Shown here piece by piece: positions 23,279 through 33,014 of a stretch of DNA of 39,219 bases. Source of the DNA: Psychromarinibacter sediminicola (lineage in GTDB: Bacteria > Pseudomonadota > Alphaproteobacteria > Rhodobacterales > Rhodobacteraceae); NCBI RefSeq assembly GCF_029168335.1, contig NZ_JARGYC010000043.1, positions 1-39,219 of the forward strand, given 5' to 3'. Below the pieces are notes generated by a model that worked only from the letters and a program-made list of their open reading frames with translations, was not told where the DNA came from and ran no database searches. The translations under genes were made by a program, and so were the position numbers. How positions within the stretch are numbered: the stretch's first letter is position 1; every line of letters begins with the position of its first letter.

Positions 23279-24490
23279 ATGACTGATATCGACAAGCTGG
23301 CCCGCGCATCTCGCGAAGCTCAAAAGCTGGTCGAGCAGAACCGGAGCGCCGTAGAGATGGCGCTGGAAGCGGTAAATAGTCCGACGATGAACACTGTGAT
23401 GGCGCTGCAAGAGAATTCTGCGGTGAAGCGGATGCTCGAAGATGTGGATCGTCATCGTGCAATGATGCGTGCTGTAGAGGGTCCCCTTGCGGAGTTGCGT
23501 CGTGCTGGTGTTTTCGACCAGCCGTCTCAATTCCATGAAGAATTTCGCAAGACTCAACAGATGATGGAGGAGTTCAAGGCGCGATTTGCTCTGCCGGAAG
23601 TCAGTGCAGCGATGGAGCTGATGCAGGAGTTTCAGCAAAGCCCGTTCGCTGGCGTCATCAAGCGATATGCCGAACAGGCCAGTGAAATTCAGAGAGCCAT
23701 GGAAGCCATGCGGACGCCGTGGCTGGATGCCCAGCAAGCGCTGAAATCCGTGGCTGGCTTTGCCGAGATCCAAGGTATCGGCAGCATGATCACAAGAATG
23801 CCGTCCTTTGCCGATCAGGTGAGTGATGCGCTTCGCATCGATTTGGGCGATTGGCGTGACAAGATTACCTGGCCGGCGCCGGTGCTGACCGACCTTGGTG
23901 CGCGCGCCAAATTCTACGTGGAACTTGGTTTTGATCCTTCACTGACCGACTTCCCCGCGCCGGCATTTCAGGAAACGACAGAGATAGCAGGGCTTCGCCG
24001 CGAGCCGCCCCCGCTTGTCGACGCTTATGGCGACCCTGTGCCGCCAGCTGGCGATGACGAGGAAGAAGAAGCTCTTGTTCGCACAAACCTCGCCCATGAT
24101 TGGCTGTTGCGCCTTGAGACCAATTTGCGCCGCTTTATAGACGCTCAGATGACAGCGGTATTTGGGCCTAACTGGCCGAAGCACCGCTTGCCGAACGGGT
24201 TGTATGACCAGTGGATGCGGAAACGTGAGGACGCAGTCAAGGCAGGTCGGGAGCCGAAGCCTCTAATCGCCTACGCGGACTTCAATGACTATGAGCTCGT
24301 GATTTGCAAACGGGACAACTGGCGTGAGGTCTTCGGTGGCCATTTTGGTCGCCCGGAGAGCGTGCGTGAGAGCTTCCAGCGCCTGCACCTGATCCGCGTC
24401 GATACGATGCATGCACGACCAATCGGACAGGATGATGAGCTGTTGCTCTATGTCGAAGTTCGGCGACTAATCCGCGTGGCTCTTCGCTAG
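23279..24490 (+). CDS. Swt1-like HEPN domain protein with helical N-terminal half
   Basis: 403 residues. The N-terminal ~190 residues are helical, Met/Gln/Glu-rich and repetitive in feel (AMELMQEFQQ, EIQRAMEAMR), probably coiled coil. A Pro/Glu-rich linker (about 240-262, GDDEEEEA) follows. The C-terminal ~130 residues resemble the Swt1-type HEPN: LRRFIDAQMTAVFGPNW, PLIAYADFNDYELVICKRDNW, and LHLIRVDTMHARP, where Arg373-x4-His378 fits the HEPN RNase motif. It may cleave RNA when triggered. It lies 59 nt after the RAMA gene and 10 nt before the Lit-like gene. The family call for the HEPN part is fairly good; the N-terminal half is unrecognised. Confidence 0.7.
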   Translation: MTDIDKLARASREAQKLVEQNRSAVEMALEAVNSPTMNTVMALQENSAVKRMLEDVDRHRAMMRAVEGPLAELRRAGVFDQPSQFHEEFRKTQQMMEEFKARFALPEVSAAMELMQEFQQSPFAGVIKRYAEQASEIQRAMEAMRTPWLDAQQALKSVAGFAEIQGIGSMITRMPSFADQVSDALRIDLGDWRDKITWPAPVLTDLGARAKFYVELGFDPSLTDFPAPAFQETTEIAGLRREPPPLVDAYGDPVPPAGDDEEEEALVRTNLAHDWLLRLETNLRRFIDAQMTAVFGPNWPKHRLPNGLYDQWMRKREDAVKAGREPKPLIAYADFNDYELVICKRDNWREVFGGHFGRPESVRESFQRLHLIRVDTMHARPIGQDDELLLYVEVRRLIRVALR

Positions 24491-24500
24491 GGGAGAAATC

Positions 24501-25379
24501 ATGGACAATGACGCGCGGTCCGACCAGGAAGTTCAAGAAGCAGCGCGTCGTCTCTTCGAGGGCGTGGTGCCCGAGCGTTCGGATGATCTGAAAGCGCTTT
24601 GGAACCAGTACCAGCCAAGATTTAATCTGCTGACGGATGTAGGGCCGGAAGGGCTTTTCGTCATGGGAGCAGGCTTGTACCGGGAGGTTGTGTTCAACCA
24701 CCGGGCGCTACGTGCGTTTTGGCTGGCATCGTTTATTGCGTGGGAAGGTTATTTGAAAGTTCATGAGGTCGCTACGGAGGGCGAGGCAAACTTCGACCGC
24801 TTCAACGACATGATCGATGTGTTTTGGGAGATGCTGACCGAGGAAGACCCACTGGACGTGGGAATGCCCGAAGGCGTTTCCGAGCCAGGTGCCTACCCTG
24901 ATCGTGAAAAATATCCGCAAGAAAGAGCGGCGGCCGAATTGGCGACGTTCGCTACCGGCTGGGCTTTCTTGCATGAGATAAGGCATTTGAAACATCAGCA
25001 GGATGGGACAAGCGCGACCTCTGATGCTCCAGCCCGAGACCAACATAAGGAGGAGCTCTCCTGTGATGAATACGCGACGACATTCATTCTCGACGGCGTT
25101 GACCAGTACGCCAAGAATCAAGGTGTGAATACCGACAAAGTCAAGCAGAAGCGAGAATTAGGCGTGTACTTTGCGATGTTCGCTATGACGTTGATTGGGG
25201 CCGGACAGTGGGACGCTTCAGGCAGCCATCCCGCGATGCAAGCTCGGATTGATGCTGCGATACAACAGATGGGTGGTTCTGGCACCAAAGTGTCAGATGC
25301 AATAGCCCACGCTGCGTTTGCTAGTCTATGGTTTCGCTGGCCGGATGCGCCGGGGCCTTTCCTCGTGAAGGACAGGTGA
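24501..25379 (+). CDS. Lit-like (peptidase U49) HExxH metallopeptidase
   Basis: 292 residues, close to the ~297 of E. coli Lit. Residues 154-163 read WAFLHEIRHL, giving HExxH at 158-162. A downstream EELSCDEYATTFIL (184-197) supplies the likely third zinc ligand. No signal peptide or membrane segment is seen, so it is cytoplasmic. Lit, from the e14 prophage, cleaves EF-Tu when triggered by phage T4 and stops translation. A similar abortive role is inferred here, but the substrate is unknown and a more general zincin family is possible. With the RAMA and Swt1-HEPN genes upstream it forms a compact candidate defence unit next to the integrase. Confidence 0.65.
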   Translation: MDNDARSDQEVQEAARRLFEGVVPERSDDLKALWNQYQPRFNLLTDVGPEGLFVMGAGLYREVVFNHRALRAFWLASFIAWEGYLKVHEVATEGEANFDRFNDMIDVFWEMLTEEDPLDVGMPEGVSEPGAYPDREKYPQERAAAELATFATGWAFLHEIRHLKHQQDGTSATSDAPARDQHKEELSCDEYATTFILDGVDQYAKNQGVNTDKVKQKRELGVYFAMFAMTLIGAGQWDASGSHPAMQARIDAAIQQMGGSGTKVSDAIAHAAFASLWFRWPDAPGPFLVKDR

Positions 25380-25470
25380 AAAAAGCGCTGCTCAACAGTC
25401 GTTGTCGCAAACGGTGCACTCATATCATATACGTTATCCAGCACTGCCAATAGGTGGGCAGTCTTTCAGC

Positions 25471-26724
25471 TCATGCTGCGGCGGCCGAGCGAATACGACC
25501 GCGCTTCTTCGCCAGGAGCGCGCGGACGAATTTGTCCCACTTTGCCATGCCAGCTCTCTTCTCGGGCATGTAGTGCCAGCGATCATAGTTTTTTGAACTG
25601 ACGTCCTGCAGCGCATGGTTCTGAAGGCGATCCCGAATCTCTTTCGGCACTCCCGCCTTGCCAGCCAGAGTTTTGAACGTGCGACGCAAGTCACGGTTCG
25701 TGGCGTACGGAATCACCCCGCGATCGCGTTGTCTCCAGACGAAACTGTAAAGAGTGCCATGGCTGACCGGTTTCGATGGGTCCTTGGCCGACGGGAAGAA
25801 CCAGCCAAACTTGTTCGGCTTGATCGACTCGATCAGTTCGGCAGCGAGGGATGGGACTGGGACCGCATGCGGCTGAAGATTCTTGGTCTTGGACCAGTCG
25901 ATGATCCGCTCGGCGGCGTCCCACTGGTCAACGTGCAACCGCGCAATCTCTTCTACACGCTGGCCCGTCAGCATGATGAGCTGGACTGCGCGAGGATAGG
26001 AGGGGTGCACAGGCGTGTCGGGGCAATCGAGCCAACGATAGAGCTGAACGAATTCGTCTTCGTTGAGCCAGCGAGTGCCTTGAACTTTGGGTTCGGTCGG
26101 AATGCCTGAAGCTGGATTGTAGGGGATACGGAACCGACGGGGTGAGGTGGTTCGGTAGTCGTTGTCGGATTTCATGCCCCAGCCATAGGCGGCGTGGATG
26201 TAGCACCGCACATGGTCCGCCATTGACCGGGCGCCGCGTTCGTAGATTGGACGGATTAGTTCAATGATCTCTTCTGTCTCAATTTCGCGGGCGAGGCGGT
26301 TGCGTCCGAGTGTATGGGCGATCCTGTTCAGGCCTTTCTCAGTTTCCTTCCACGATGGCTTGCCTGCGGCTTTGAGCGATGCGACATAGCCCTCGAAGAG
26401 GTCTGCTACAGTCCCAGGGCGCGCGTCAGTTGCGATTTTGATGCTTCGACCCTTCTGGATCACATCTGCATAATCGCGCTTGAAGATCTCTCGCGCTTCG
26501 GCAAGCGACATCGAAGGATAAGCGCCGAGCTTCTTCTTGGTTCGCTTCCCGTCACGCCACTGCTGCGCCATCCAGTCGGCGGTGACGCGCTTCGGCATAG
26601 GCTTGAGGACAAGGACAAGCCGACCCGTTCCGCGCCCCTCGCCATCGGTGAGATTCTCTTGTTTTCTGCTCATCTCGACGCGCTTCAGCGCATGTCGGAT
26701 GGCGGTGTCGGTCAAGTTTGGCAT
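25471..26724 (-). CDS. int: Tyrosine-type site-specific integrase of the ICE
   Basis: 417 residues. An N-terminal DUF4102-like arm-binding domain (KRVTADWMAQQWRDGKRTKKKLGAYPSMSLAEAREI) precedes a SAM-like core-binding domain and the catalytic domain. Catalytic signatures are LTGQRVEEIARL (Arg), WSKTKN (Lys), NRDLRRTFKTLAG (Arg; the first position is Asn rather than the usual His), LQNHALQD (His) and SSKNYDRW (Tyr nucleophile). The start lies about 200 bp from the truncated radC, with tandem repeats in between, as expected for an integrase beside its attachment site. It probably catalyses integration into radC and, with an excisionase not visible here, excision. Confidence 0.92.
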   Translation of the reverse strand: MPNLTDTAIRHALKRVEMSRKQENLTDGEGRGTGRLVLVLKPMPKRVTADWMAQQWRDGKRTKKKLGAYPSMSLAEAREIFKRDYADVIQKGRSIKIATDARPGTVADLFEGYVASLKAAGKPSWKETEKGLNRIAHTLGRNRLAREIETEEIIELIRPIYERGARSMADHVRCYIHAAYGWGMKSDNDYRTTSPRRFRIPYNPASGIPTEPKVQGTRWLNEDEFVQLYRWLDCPDTPVHPSYPRAVQLIMLTGQRVEEIARLHVDQWDAAERIIDWSKTKNLQPHAVPVPSLAAELIESIKPNKFGWFFPSAKDPSKPVSHGTLYSFVWRQRDRGVIPYATNRDLRRTFKTLAGKAGVPKEIRDRLQNHALQDVSSKNYDRWHYMPEKRAGMAKWDKFVRALLAKKRGRIRSAAAA

Positions 26725-26893
26725 GGCATTCTCTCCTGTTCCGGAACTGGGATCGGTCGAGGAGAAGCCGGGATCGGTAGCTGGGAGCGGGAAGCCGTTT
26801 TCTACCCCTTAAACCACCCCCAATTTGCCAAAACCGCTCCCACTACGCAATGCAGAAAAGCGGAAATTTTTCCCGTGTTTCAGCGGTATTGAG

Positions 26894-26913
26894 CGTGATC
26901 GAACGTGATCGAA
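26894..26913. repeat. Tandem 10-bp repeat near attachment site
   Basis: CGTGATCGAA occurs twice in tandem (26894-26903 and 26904-26913), followed by a partial copy (GCGTGA). It lies within the junction between integrase and radC and is a candidate integrase arm-type binding site. Confidence 0.45.
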
Positions 26914-26935
26914 AGCGTGAAGTGGGGTGGTTGTG
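26914..26935. other. Probable attachment-site junction (attR-like) within radC
   Basis: RadC homology stops after the HNHP codons, which end at about 26924, and base composition changes here. The core of the attachment site should be within these bases, but the other end is outside the window, so the exact core cannot be read. Confidence 0.5.
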
Positions 26936-27563
26936 CACCAGGATCAGCGCCGAGGCGTTCAGCTCCAGCGCCCGCTTCACCACCTCGCGCGGGTAGACGG
27001 GCACGTGGTCGACCGTGCCGCGCGCCTGTTCCTCGTCGGCGATCAGGATGTTCTTGCGGTCGAGGAACAGGATGCGGAACTGTTCGGTCTCGCGATGCGC
27101 CATGGTGGTATGGCAATAGTCGACCAGCGCGTCCCAGCCGGTGATCGCGTGGCGCTGCAGCACCTTCGACCGGGCCAGCCGGTGCGCCGCGGCCTCGACG
27201 ATCTTCAGCTCCTGCACCACCGCGTCGCCCGCGCCCTCGACGGTGGCCAGCCGCGACGGCGGGGCCGACAGCACGCGGTTGAAATCGCCGAAAGCGTCCA
27301 GCAGCCGGCGGGCCAGCGGCTTCACGTCCTGCCGGGGGATGGCGCGGAACAGCACCAGCTCCAGCAGCTCGTAATCCGGCATCGCCTCGGCCCCGCCGGA
27401 CATGAAGCGGGCGCGCAGGCGCTTGCGGTGGTCCTTGATATAGGAGGGCAGCTTCGCCGGCACGGGCGCAGGCGTGGCGGCCTCGTCGAAGAGCGATGGG
27501 CAGACGTCGTGAAAGCCGGGCCGGGTCATGCCCCGAGCATCGGCCAAAGGGGTGAACAGAAGG

Positions 27564-28181
27564 TTAAGCCTCGCGCTCCTCCGGCCCCCGCCGGCGATAG
27601 GTCGCCACGCGCCACAGGTAGACGGCCACGAGCCCGACCACGACGGCGGTCGAGACCGGATCCAGCCAGGCGCCCACCACCTCGTAGCCGCTTTCCAGCC
27701 AGTAGCCCGACAGGGTCAGCAGCGCCGTCCAGGCGACGGTGCCCAGCGCGCTGAGCGCCAGGAAGCTGCCGCGCGGCATCCGGTTCACCCCGGCGGGGAC
27801 CGAGATGAAGGTGCGCACGGTCGGGATCAGGCGGCCGATCAGCACGGCCATGCCGCCGTGGCGGTTGAACCAGCCATTGGCGCGGTCGAATTCCTCGGGC
27901 GAGACCGACAGCCAGCGCCCGTGCCGGCGCGACAGGCGGCAGACCCTGTCGAACCCGATGCGCCGGCCGATCCAGTACCACAGGTAGGCACCGGCCAGCG
28001 AGCCGATGCTCCCTGTCCCTATCACGGCGATTAGAGACATATCCCCGCGCGCCGCGTTGAAGCCCGCAAGCGGCATGATCAGCTCGGACGGGATCGGCGG
28101 GAACACGTTTTCGAGAAACATCAGGAGGCCGACGCCCAGCGGGCCCATGCCGTCGATCAGTCCGGTGATCCAGTCGAACAC
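27564..28181 (-). CDS. DedA family membrane protein
   Basis: 205 residues with the DedA/SNARE-associated pattern: GVGLLMFLENVFPPIPSELI, a glycine-rich GTGSIGSLAGAYLWYWIGRRIG, FNRHGGMAVLIGRLIPTVRTF and SVPAGVNRMPRGSF, with hydrophobic segments at both ends. The conserved E/D near FLENVFPPIPSE and the two Arg residues (GRLIPTVR) thought to matter for lipid or proton-coupled transport are present. DedA proteins flip or scramble undecaprenyl-phosphate or phospholipids in the inner membrane. It is a chromosomal gene, in tandem with radC. Confidence 0.9.
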   Translation of the reverse strand: MFDWITGLIDGMGPLGVGLLMFLENVFPPIPSELIMPLAGFNAARGDMSLIAVIGTGSIGSLAGAYLWYWIGRRIGFDRVCRLSRRHGRWLSVSPEEFDRANGWFNRHGGMAVLIGRLIPTVRTFISVPAGVNRMPRGSFLALSALGTVAWTALLTLSGYWLESGYEVVGAWLDPVSTAVVVGLVAVYLWRVATYRRRGPEEREA

Positions 28182-28260
28182 GCGCGGGTCTCCTTCGCTG
28201 CCTCCGTGGCCAACGGGACGGGCGGGGTCGTTGTTCCTTCGGATGTCGGGTGCGTCGCTT

Positions 28261-28304
28261 GCCCGTTGCTTGCCCGTTGCTTGCCCGTTGCTTGCCCGTC
28301 GCTT
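28261..28304. repeat. 11-bp tandem repeat, four copies
   Basis: GCCCGTTGCTT is repeated three times exactly (28261-28293), with a fourth copy differing by one base (28294-28304) and a degenerate copy before it. It lies between dedA and the relB-like promoter. Repeat slippage is possible. Confidence 0.85.
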
Positions 28305-28330
28305 GAGCGTCTCTCAATTGAGATATATAC
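28303..28330 (+). promoter_or_regulatory. Toxin-antitoxin promoter with 12-bp palindromic operator
   Basis: TCTCAATTGAGA (28312-28323) is a perfect palindrome sitting between TTGAGC (28303-28308) and TATATA (28324-28329), that is, within a promoter. It is the probable RelB-type autorepressor site for the genes that follow. Confidence 0.6.
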
Positions 28331-28356
28331 TGCCCGCACCAAGCAGGAGACATGCC

Positions 28357-28650
28357 ATGCCCGCCCGGACCTCGATGCTCCACGTGCGTGTTGACGATCA
28401 GCTCAAGGCGGAGGCGGCGGATGCGCTGTCGAGCGTCGGCCTGACGCTGTCGGATGCGGTGCGCATCCTGCTGACCCGGGTCGCGGCCGAGGGCGGGCTG
28501 CCCGCCGGGCTGGCGACCGATCCCGACCGCTACGACGCCTGGTTCCGGGCCAAGGTGCAGGAGGCGCTGGCCGACCCCCGCCCGGCCAAGCCGCAGGCGC
28601 AGGTGATGCAGGACGCGCGGGCGCTGATCGACGGCAAACGCGGTGGCTGA
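28357..28650 (+). CDS. RelB/DinJ-family antitoxin
   Basis: 97 residues from the ATG at 28357, with AGGAGA upstream. The N-terminus is ribbon-helix-helix (TSMLHVRVDDQLKAEAADAL, VGLTLSDAVRILLTRVA), typical of RelB/DinJ antitoxins; the C-terminal part (WFRAKVQEALADPRP) would wrap the toxin. The overlapping toxin gene confirms the pairing. It probably represses its own promoter through the palindrome at 28312-28323. Composition matches the chromosomal side, not the ICE. Confidence 0.88.
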   Translation: MPARTSMLHVRVDDQLKAEAADALSSVGLTLSDAVRILLTRVAAEGGLPAGLATDPDRYDAWFRAKVQEALADPRPAKPQAQVMQDARALIDGKRGG

Positions 28651-28918
28651 GCCGGAATGGTCCACGCCGGCGATTGCCGACCTGATGGCCATCGTCGACT
28701 TCATCTCGGACGACAACCCGGACGCCGCCGCGGCGCTGGTGGACGACATCCAGGACAGGGTCGATGGGCTTCGCGCCCATCCGAAACGCGGCCGTCCCGG
28801 CCGGGTGGAGGGGACGCGGGAACTGGTGGTGCGGCCGAATTACATCTTGGTCTATGCGGAAGCCGAGACGGCGGTGACCGTGCTGCGCGTTCTTCATGCC
28901 GCGCAGATGTGGCCCTGA
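28643..28918 (+). CDS. ParE/RelE-family toxin
   Basis: 91 residues from a GTG at 28643, overlapping the antitoxin by 8 nt. Motifs WSTPAIADLMAIVDFISDDNP, GLRAHPKRGRPGRVEGTREL and YILVYAEAETAVTVLRVLHAAQ match the RelE/ParE fold, with the C-terminal VLHAAQMWP typical of plasmid-stabilisation (ParE) toxins. ParE poisons gyrase while RelE cuts mRNA; the subtype cannot be decided by eye, though the RELVVRPNYILVY pattern favours ParE. Confidence 0.88.
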   Translation: MAEPEWSTPAIADLMAIVDFISDDNPDAAAALVDDIQDRVDGLRAHPKRGRPGRVEGTRELVVRPNYILVYAEAETAVTVLRVLHAAQMWP

Positions 28919-28972
28919 TGCGGTCGCGAAGGCGCTTGCGGGAGACAGGCGGCTAGCCGCACTTCACGGACA

Positions 28973-29001
28973 AGAAAAAGGGCGGGGTCTCCCCCGCCCT
29001 T
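28973..29001 (-). terminator. Intrinsic terminator of dnaKJ
   Basis: On the minus strand AAGGGCGGGG pairs with CCCCGCCCTT across a 4-nt loop (28978-29001), followed by TTTTTCTTG. It lies 27 nt after the dnaJ stop codon. The pairing also leaves a modest stem for plus-strand transcripts from the toxin gene. Confidence 0.88.
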
Positions 29002-29028
29002 GCGTATCCTCGTCCGGGCTGCGCCGGG

Positions 29029-30180
29029 TCAGCTCTTCATGCTGTCCCAGAAGTGCTTCACCTTCGAGAAGAAGCTGGAGGATTCGGGGTTGTTGTCCTC
29101 GCCCAGCTTCTCGAACTCGCGCAGCAGTTCCTTCTGCTTCGCGGTGAGGTTCACCGGCGTCTCGACGGCCAGTTCGATGAACATGTCGCCATGCCCGGCG
29201 CCGCGCAGGGCGGGCATGCCCTTGCCGCGCAGGCGCATCTGGCGGCCCGACTGGCTGCCGCCCGGGATCTTCACGCGCGAGCGGCCGCCGTCGATGGTCG
29301 GCACCTCGATGTCGCCGCCCAGCGCGGCGGCGGTCATCGACACCGGCACCAGGCAGAACAGGTTGGCGCCGTCGCGCTGGAACAGCGGGTGCTCCTCGAC
29401 GTCGATGAAGATGTAGAGATCGCCCGTAGGCCCGCCGCGCAGGCCCGCCTCGCCCTCGCCGGCCAGGCGGATGCGGGTGCCGGTTTCCACGCCCGGGGGG
29501 ATGTTGACCGACAGCGAGCGGTCCTTGTCGACGCGGCCCGCGCCGCCGCAGGCGCGGCAGGGGTTCTTGATGATCTGCCCCATGCCCGAACAGGTCGGGC
29601 AGGTGCGCTCGACGGTGAAGAAGCCCTGTTGCGCGCGGACCTTGCCCATGCCCGAGCAGGTCGGGCATTGCGACGGTTCGGCGCCGCCCTCGGCCCCGGT
29701 GCCGTTGCAGGTGGAGCAGGCCACCGAGGTCGGCACGTTGATCGTCTTCTGCAGGCCGGAATAGGCCTCTTCCAAGGTGACGCGCATGTTGTAGCGCAGG
29801 TCGGAGCCGCGCGTGGCGCGCTGCCGCCCGCCGCCGGCGCGGCCGCCCATGAAATCGCCGAACAGGTCGTCGAACACGTCCGAGAAGGCGCTGGCGAAAT
29901 CGCCCTGCTGCGCGCCGCGGGGTCCGGCGCCCGGCCCGGCGCCGCCCATGCCGCCGTCGAAGGCGGCGTGGCCGAAGCGGTCGTAGGCGGCCTTCTTCTG
30001 CGGATCCTTCAGGGCCTCGTAGGCTTCGTTGACTTCCTTGAACTGGGTCTCGGCCTCGGGGTCGTCCTTGTTGCGGTCGGGGTGAAGCTCCTTCGCCTTG
30101 CGGCGATAGGCCTTCTTCAGCTCGTCCGCGGACGCCCCCTTGGGGACGCCGAGAACCTCGTAGTAGTCGCGCTTTGCCAT
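29029..30180 (-). CDS. dnaJ: Chaperone DnaJ
   Basis: 383 residues, full length. J domain at 1-70 with HPD ([11 protein letters not shown]); a Gly-rich linker ([14 protein letters not shown]) and a zinc-binding region with four CxxCxGxG-type repeats ([16 protein letters not shown] twice, CRACGGAG) follow. The C-terminal substrate-binding domains include [21 protein letters not shown]. It stimulates DnaK ATPase and delivers unfolded clients. It is transcribed after dnaK, with a 72-nt gap holding a 9-bp hairpin that may reduce expression relative to dnaK. Confidence 0.98.
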   Translation of the reverse strand: MAKRDYYEVLGVPKGASADELKKAYRRKAKELHPDRNKDDPEAETQFKEVNEAYEALKDPQKKAAYDRFGHAAFDGGMGGAGPGAGPRGAQQGDFASAFSDVFDDLFGDFMGGRAGGGRQRATRGSDLRYNMRVTLEEAYSGLQKTINVPTSVACSTCNGTGAEGGAEPSQCPTCSGMGKVRAQQGFFTVERTCPTCSGMGQIIKNPCRACGGAGRVDKDRSLSVNIPPGVETGTRIRLAGEGEAGLRGGPTGDLYIFIDVEEHPLFQRDGANLFCLVPVSMTAAALGGDIEVPTIDGGRSRVKIPGGSQSGRQMRLRGKGMPALRGAGHGDMFIELAVETPVNLTAKQKELLREFEKLGEDNNPESSSFFSKVKHFWDSMKS

Positions 30181-30202
30181 GGATCAGTCTCTCCTAACGC
30201 AA

Positions 30203-30233
30203 GGACCGGCCCCGCATCTGCCGAGGCCGGTCC
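30203..30233 (-). promoter_or_regulatory. Intercistronic dnaK-dnaJ hairpin
   Basis: GGACCGGCC (30203-30211) and GGCCGGTCC (30225-30233) form a 9-bp stem with a 13-nt loop and no T-tract. It probably stabilises the dnaK 3' end or attenuates dnaJ. Confidence 0.6.
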
Positions 30234-30252
30234 CAACGCATCTTGGCGGCGC

Positions 30253-32178
<1,926 letters not shown>

Positions 32179-32283
32179 TATCCTCTCTCTTCGGCGATGT
32201 ATCGGGGCGCGGCCCGTGTCGGCGCCGGGCCCCTATCCCATGGATTTGCGCGAGGCTTGGCCTCCCCGCGCGGCTTCACGGGG

Positions 32284-32314
32284 CTATATAGGGAGGGGCC
32301 ATTTTCGCTGCAAG
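32284..32314 (-). promoter_or_regulatory. Heat-shock (RpoH-type) promoter of dnaK
   Basis: On the minus strand CTTGCAG (32314-32308) is followed after 14 nt by CCCTATATAG (32293-32284). This is close to the sigma-32 pattern CTTGAAA / CCCCATnT and its alphaproteobacterial variants. It would give a 5' leader of about 100 nt. Confidence 0.6.
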
Positions 32315-32349
32315 CGACTCGGGGGGCGAAAAGTGCCGGATCCTAAAGG

Positions 32350-32970
32350 TTGTATGACGCCGTGACCGATGTGCCGCTGACTGTAAGGGGGGTCCTGATT
32401 TACAAGGGCTACCTGTCCGCGCCGGCGCAGGCGGGCCTGGTCGAGGGCCTGCGCGGGGTCATCGCGCGGGCGCCGCTGTTCTCGCCCGAGACGCGCTGGG
32501 GCAAGCCGATGTCGGTGCGCATGACCTCGGCCGGCACGTACGGCTGGTACTCCGACCGCAAGGGGTATCGCTACGAGCGGCGGCACCCGTCGGGTGTCGA
32601 CTGGCCGCCGATCCCGGGCTCGGTGCTGGACATCTGGCACGCGGTGACGGGGCTGGAGCGGGCGCCGGATTGCTGCCTGATCAACCTCTATCGCGACAAG
32701 GCGCGGATGGGCCTGCACCAGGACCGGGACGAGGCGGATTTCTCCTGGCCGGTCGTGTCGGTGTCGCTGGGCGACGACGGGCTGTTCCGGATCGGCAATG
32801 TGGAGCGGGGCGGCAAGACCGAGTCGGTCTGGCTGTCGTCGGGAGACGTGGTGGTGATGGGCGGCGCGGCGCGGCTGACGCATCACGGGATCGACCGGAT
32901 CCGGCCCGGCAGCTCGACGCTTCTGAAGGACGGCGGCCGGCTGAACCTGACGTTGCGGGTGGTCGACTAG
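32350..32970 (+). CDS. alkB: AlkB-family 2-oxoglutarate/Fe(II) DNA dealkylase
   Basis: Up to 206 residues. The start is unclear: TTG 32350 is the longest, and GTG 32362 or 32371 lie closer to conserved sequence. The core has RWGKPMSVRMTSAGTYGW, LINLYRDKARMGLHQDRDE (iron-binding HxD), WPVVSVSLGDDGLFRIG, and LTHHGIDRIRPG (second His), followed by GRLNLTLRVV supplying the 2-oxoglutarate Arg. AlkB removes methyl groups from N1-methyladenine and N3-methylcytosine in DNA. It is divergent from dnaK, and their promoters share about 170 bp. Confidence 0.92.
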   Translation: MYDAVTDVPLTVRGVLIYKGYLSAPAQAGLVEGLRGVIARAPLFSPETRWGKPMSVRMTSAGTYGWYSDRKGYRYERRHPSGVDWPPIPGSVLDIWHAVTGLERAPDCCLINLYRDKARMGLHQDRDEADFSWPVVSVSLGDDGLFRIGNVERGGKTESVWLSSGDVVVMGGAARLTHHGIDRIRPGSSTLLKDGGRLNLTLRVVD

Positions 32971-33014
32971 AGCAAGTCGCACAATAGCGGGAACCGGTCT
33001 TGTGCGACGCGCTC
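32970..33014. repeat. Palindromic element after alkB
   Basis: GTCGCACAA (32976-32984) pairs with TTGTGCGAC (33000-33008), extended after a small mismatch by GAGC/GCTC at the outer ends. It begins at the alkB stop codon. It resembles the dispersed intergenic palindromes of alphaproteobacteria and may also act as a transcript 3' end. Confidence 0.55.

Larger units (their letters stand above)
1..26930. mobile_element. Integrative (and conjugative) element, partial, inserted in radC
   Basis: The right boundary is marked by a tyrosine recombinase at 25471-26724 and by radC, whose product loses homology immediately after its HNHP motif near 26924. Base composition rises visibly in GC to the right of that point. 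The element carries genes typical of alphaproteobacterial ICEs: DUF736, DUF2493, a DUF7146 toprim protein, a large ParB, DUF932, and an FseA/QseM/QseC-like transfer switch. No relaxase, type IV secretion or TraR/TraI gene is visible, so the conjugation module and the left attachment site must lie to the left, or the element is only mobilisable. Backbone genes are interrupted by two blocks of defence cargo, at 3.8-9.8 kb and 16.5-25.4 kb. The left coordinate is only the window edge. Confidence 0.85.
26843..27529 (-). pseudogene. radC: radC, 3' end replaced by ICE insertion
   Basis: From the ATG at 27529 the frame gives 228 residues; a TTG at 27547 would add six. The N-terminal helix-hairpin-helix part (MPDYELLELVLFRAIPRQDV, LATVEGAGDAVV) and most of the MPN/JAB domain (EQFRILFLDRKN, VYPREVVKRALELNASALIL) are normal. 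After VHNHP the expected SGDPTPSxxD segment and the last ~40 residues are missing. They are replaced by 26 unrelated residues encoded by island DNA. The zinc-site Ser/Asp are therefore lost and the protein is probably inactive in its MPN function. It follows dedA by a short gap on the same strand. Confidence 0.85.

Noticed and set aside
28261-28304. Short repeats as a CRISPR array
   Set aside because: The unit is 11 bp in direct tandem with no spacers and no cas genes nearby.
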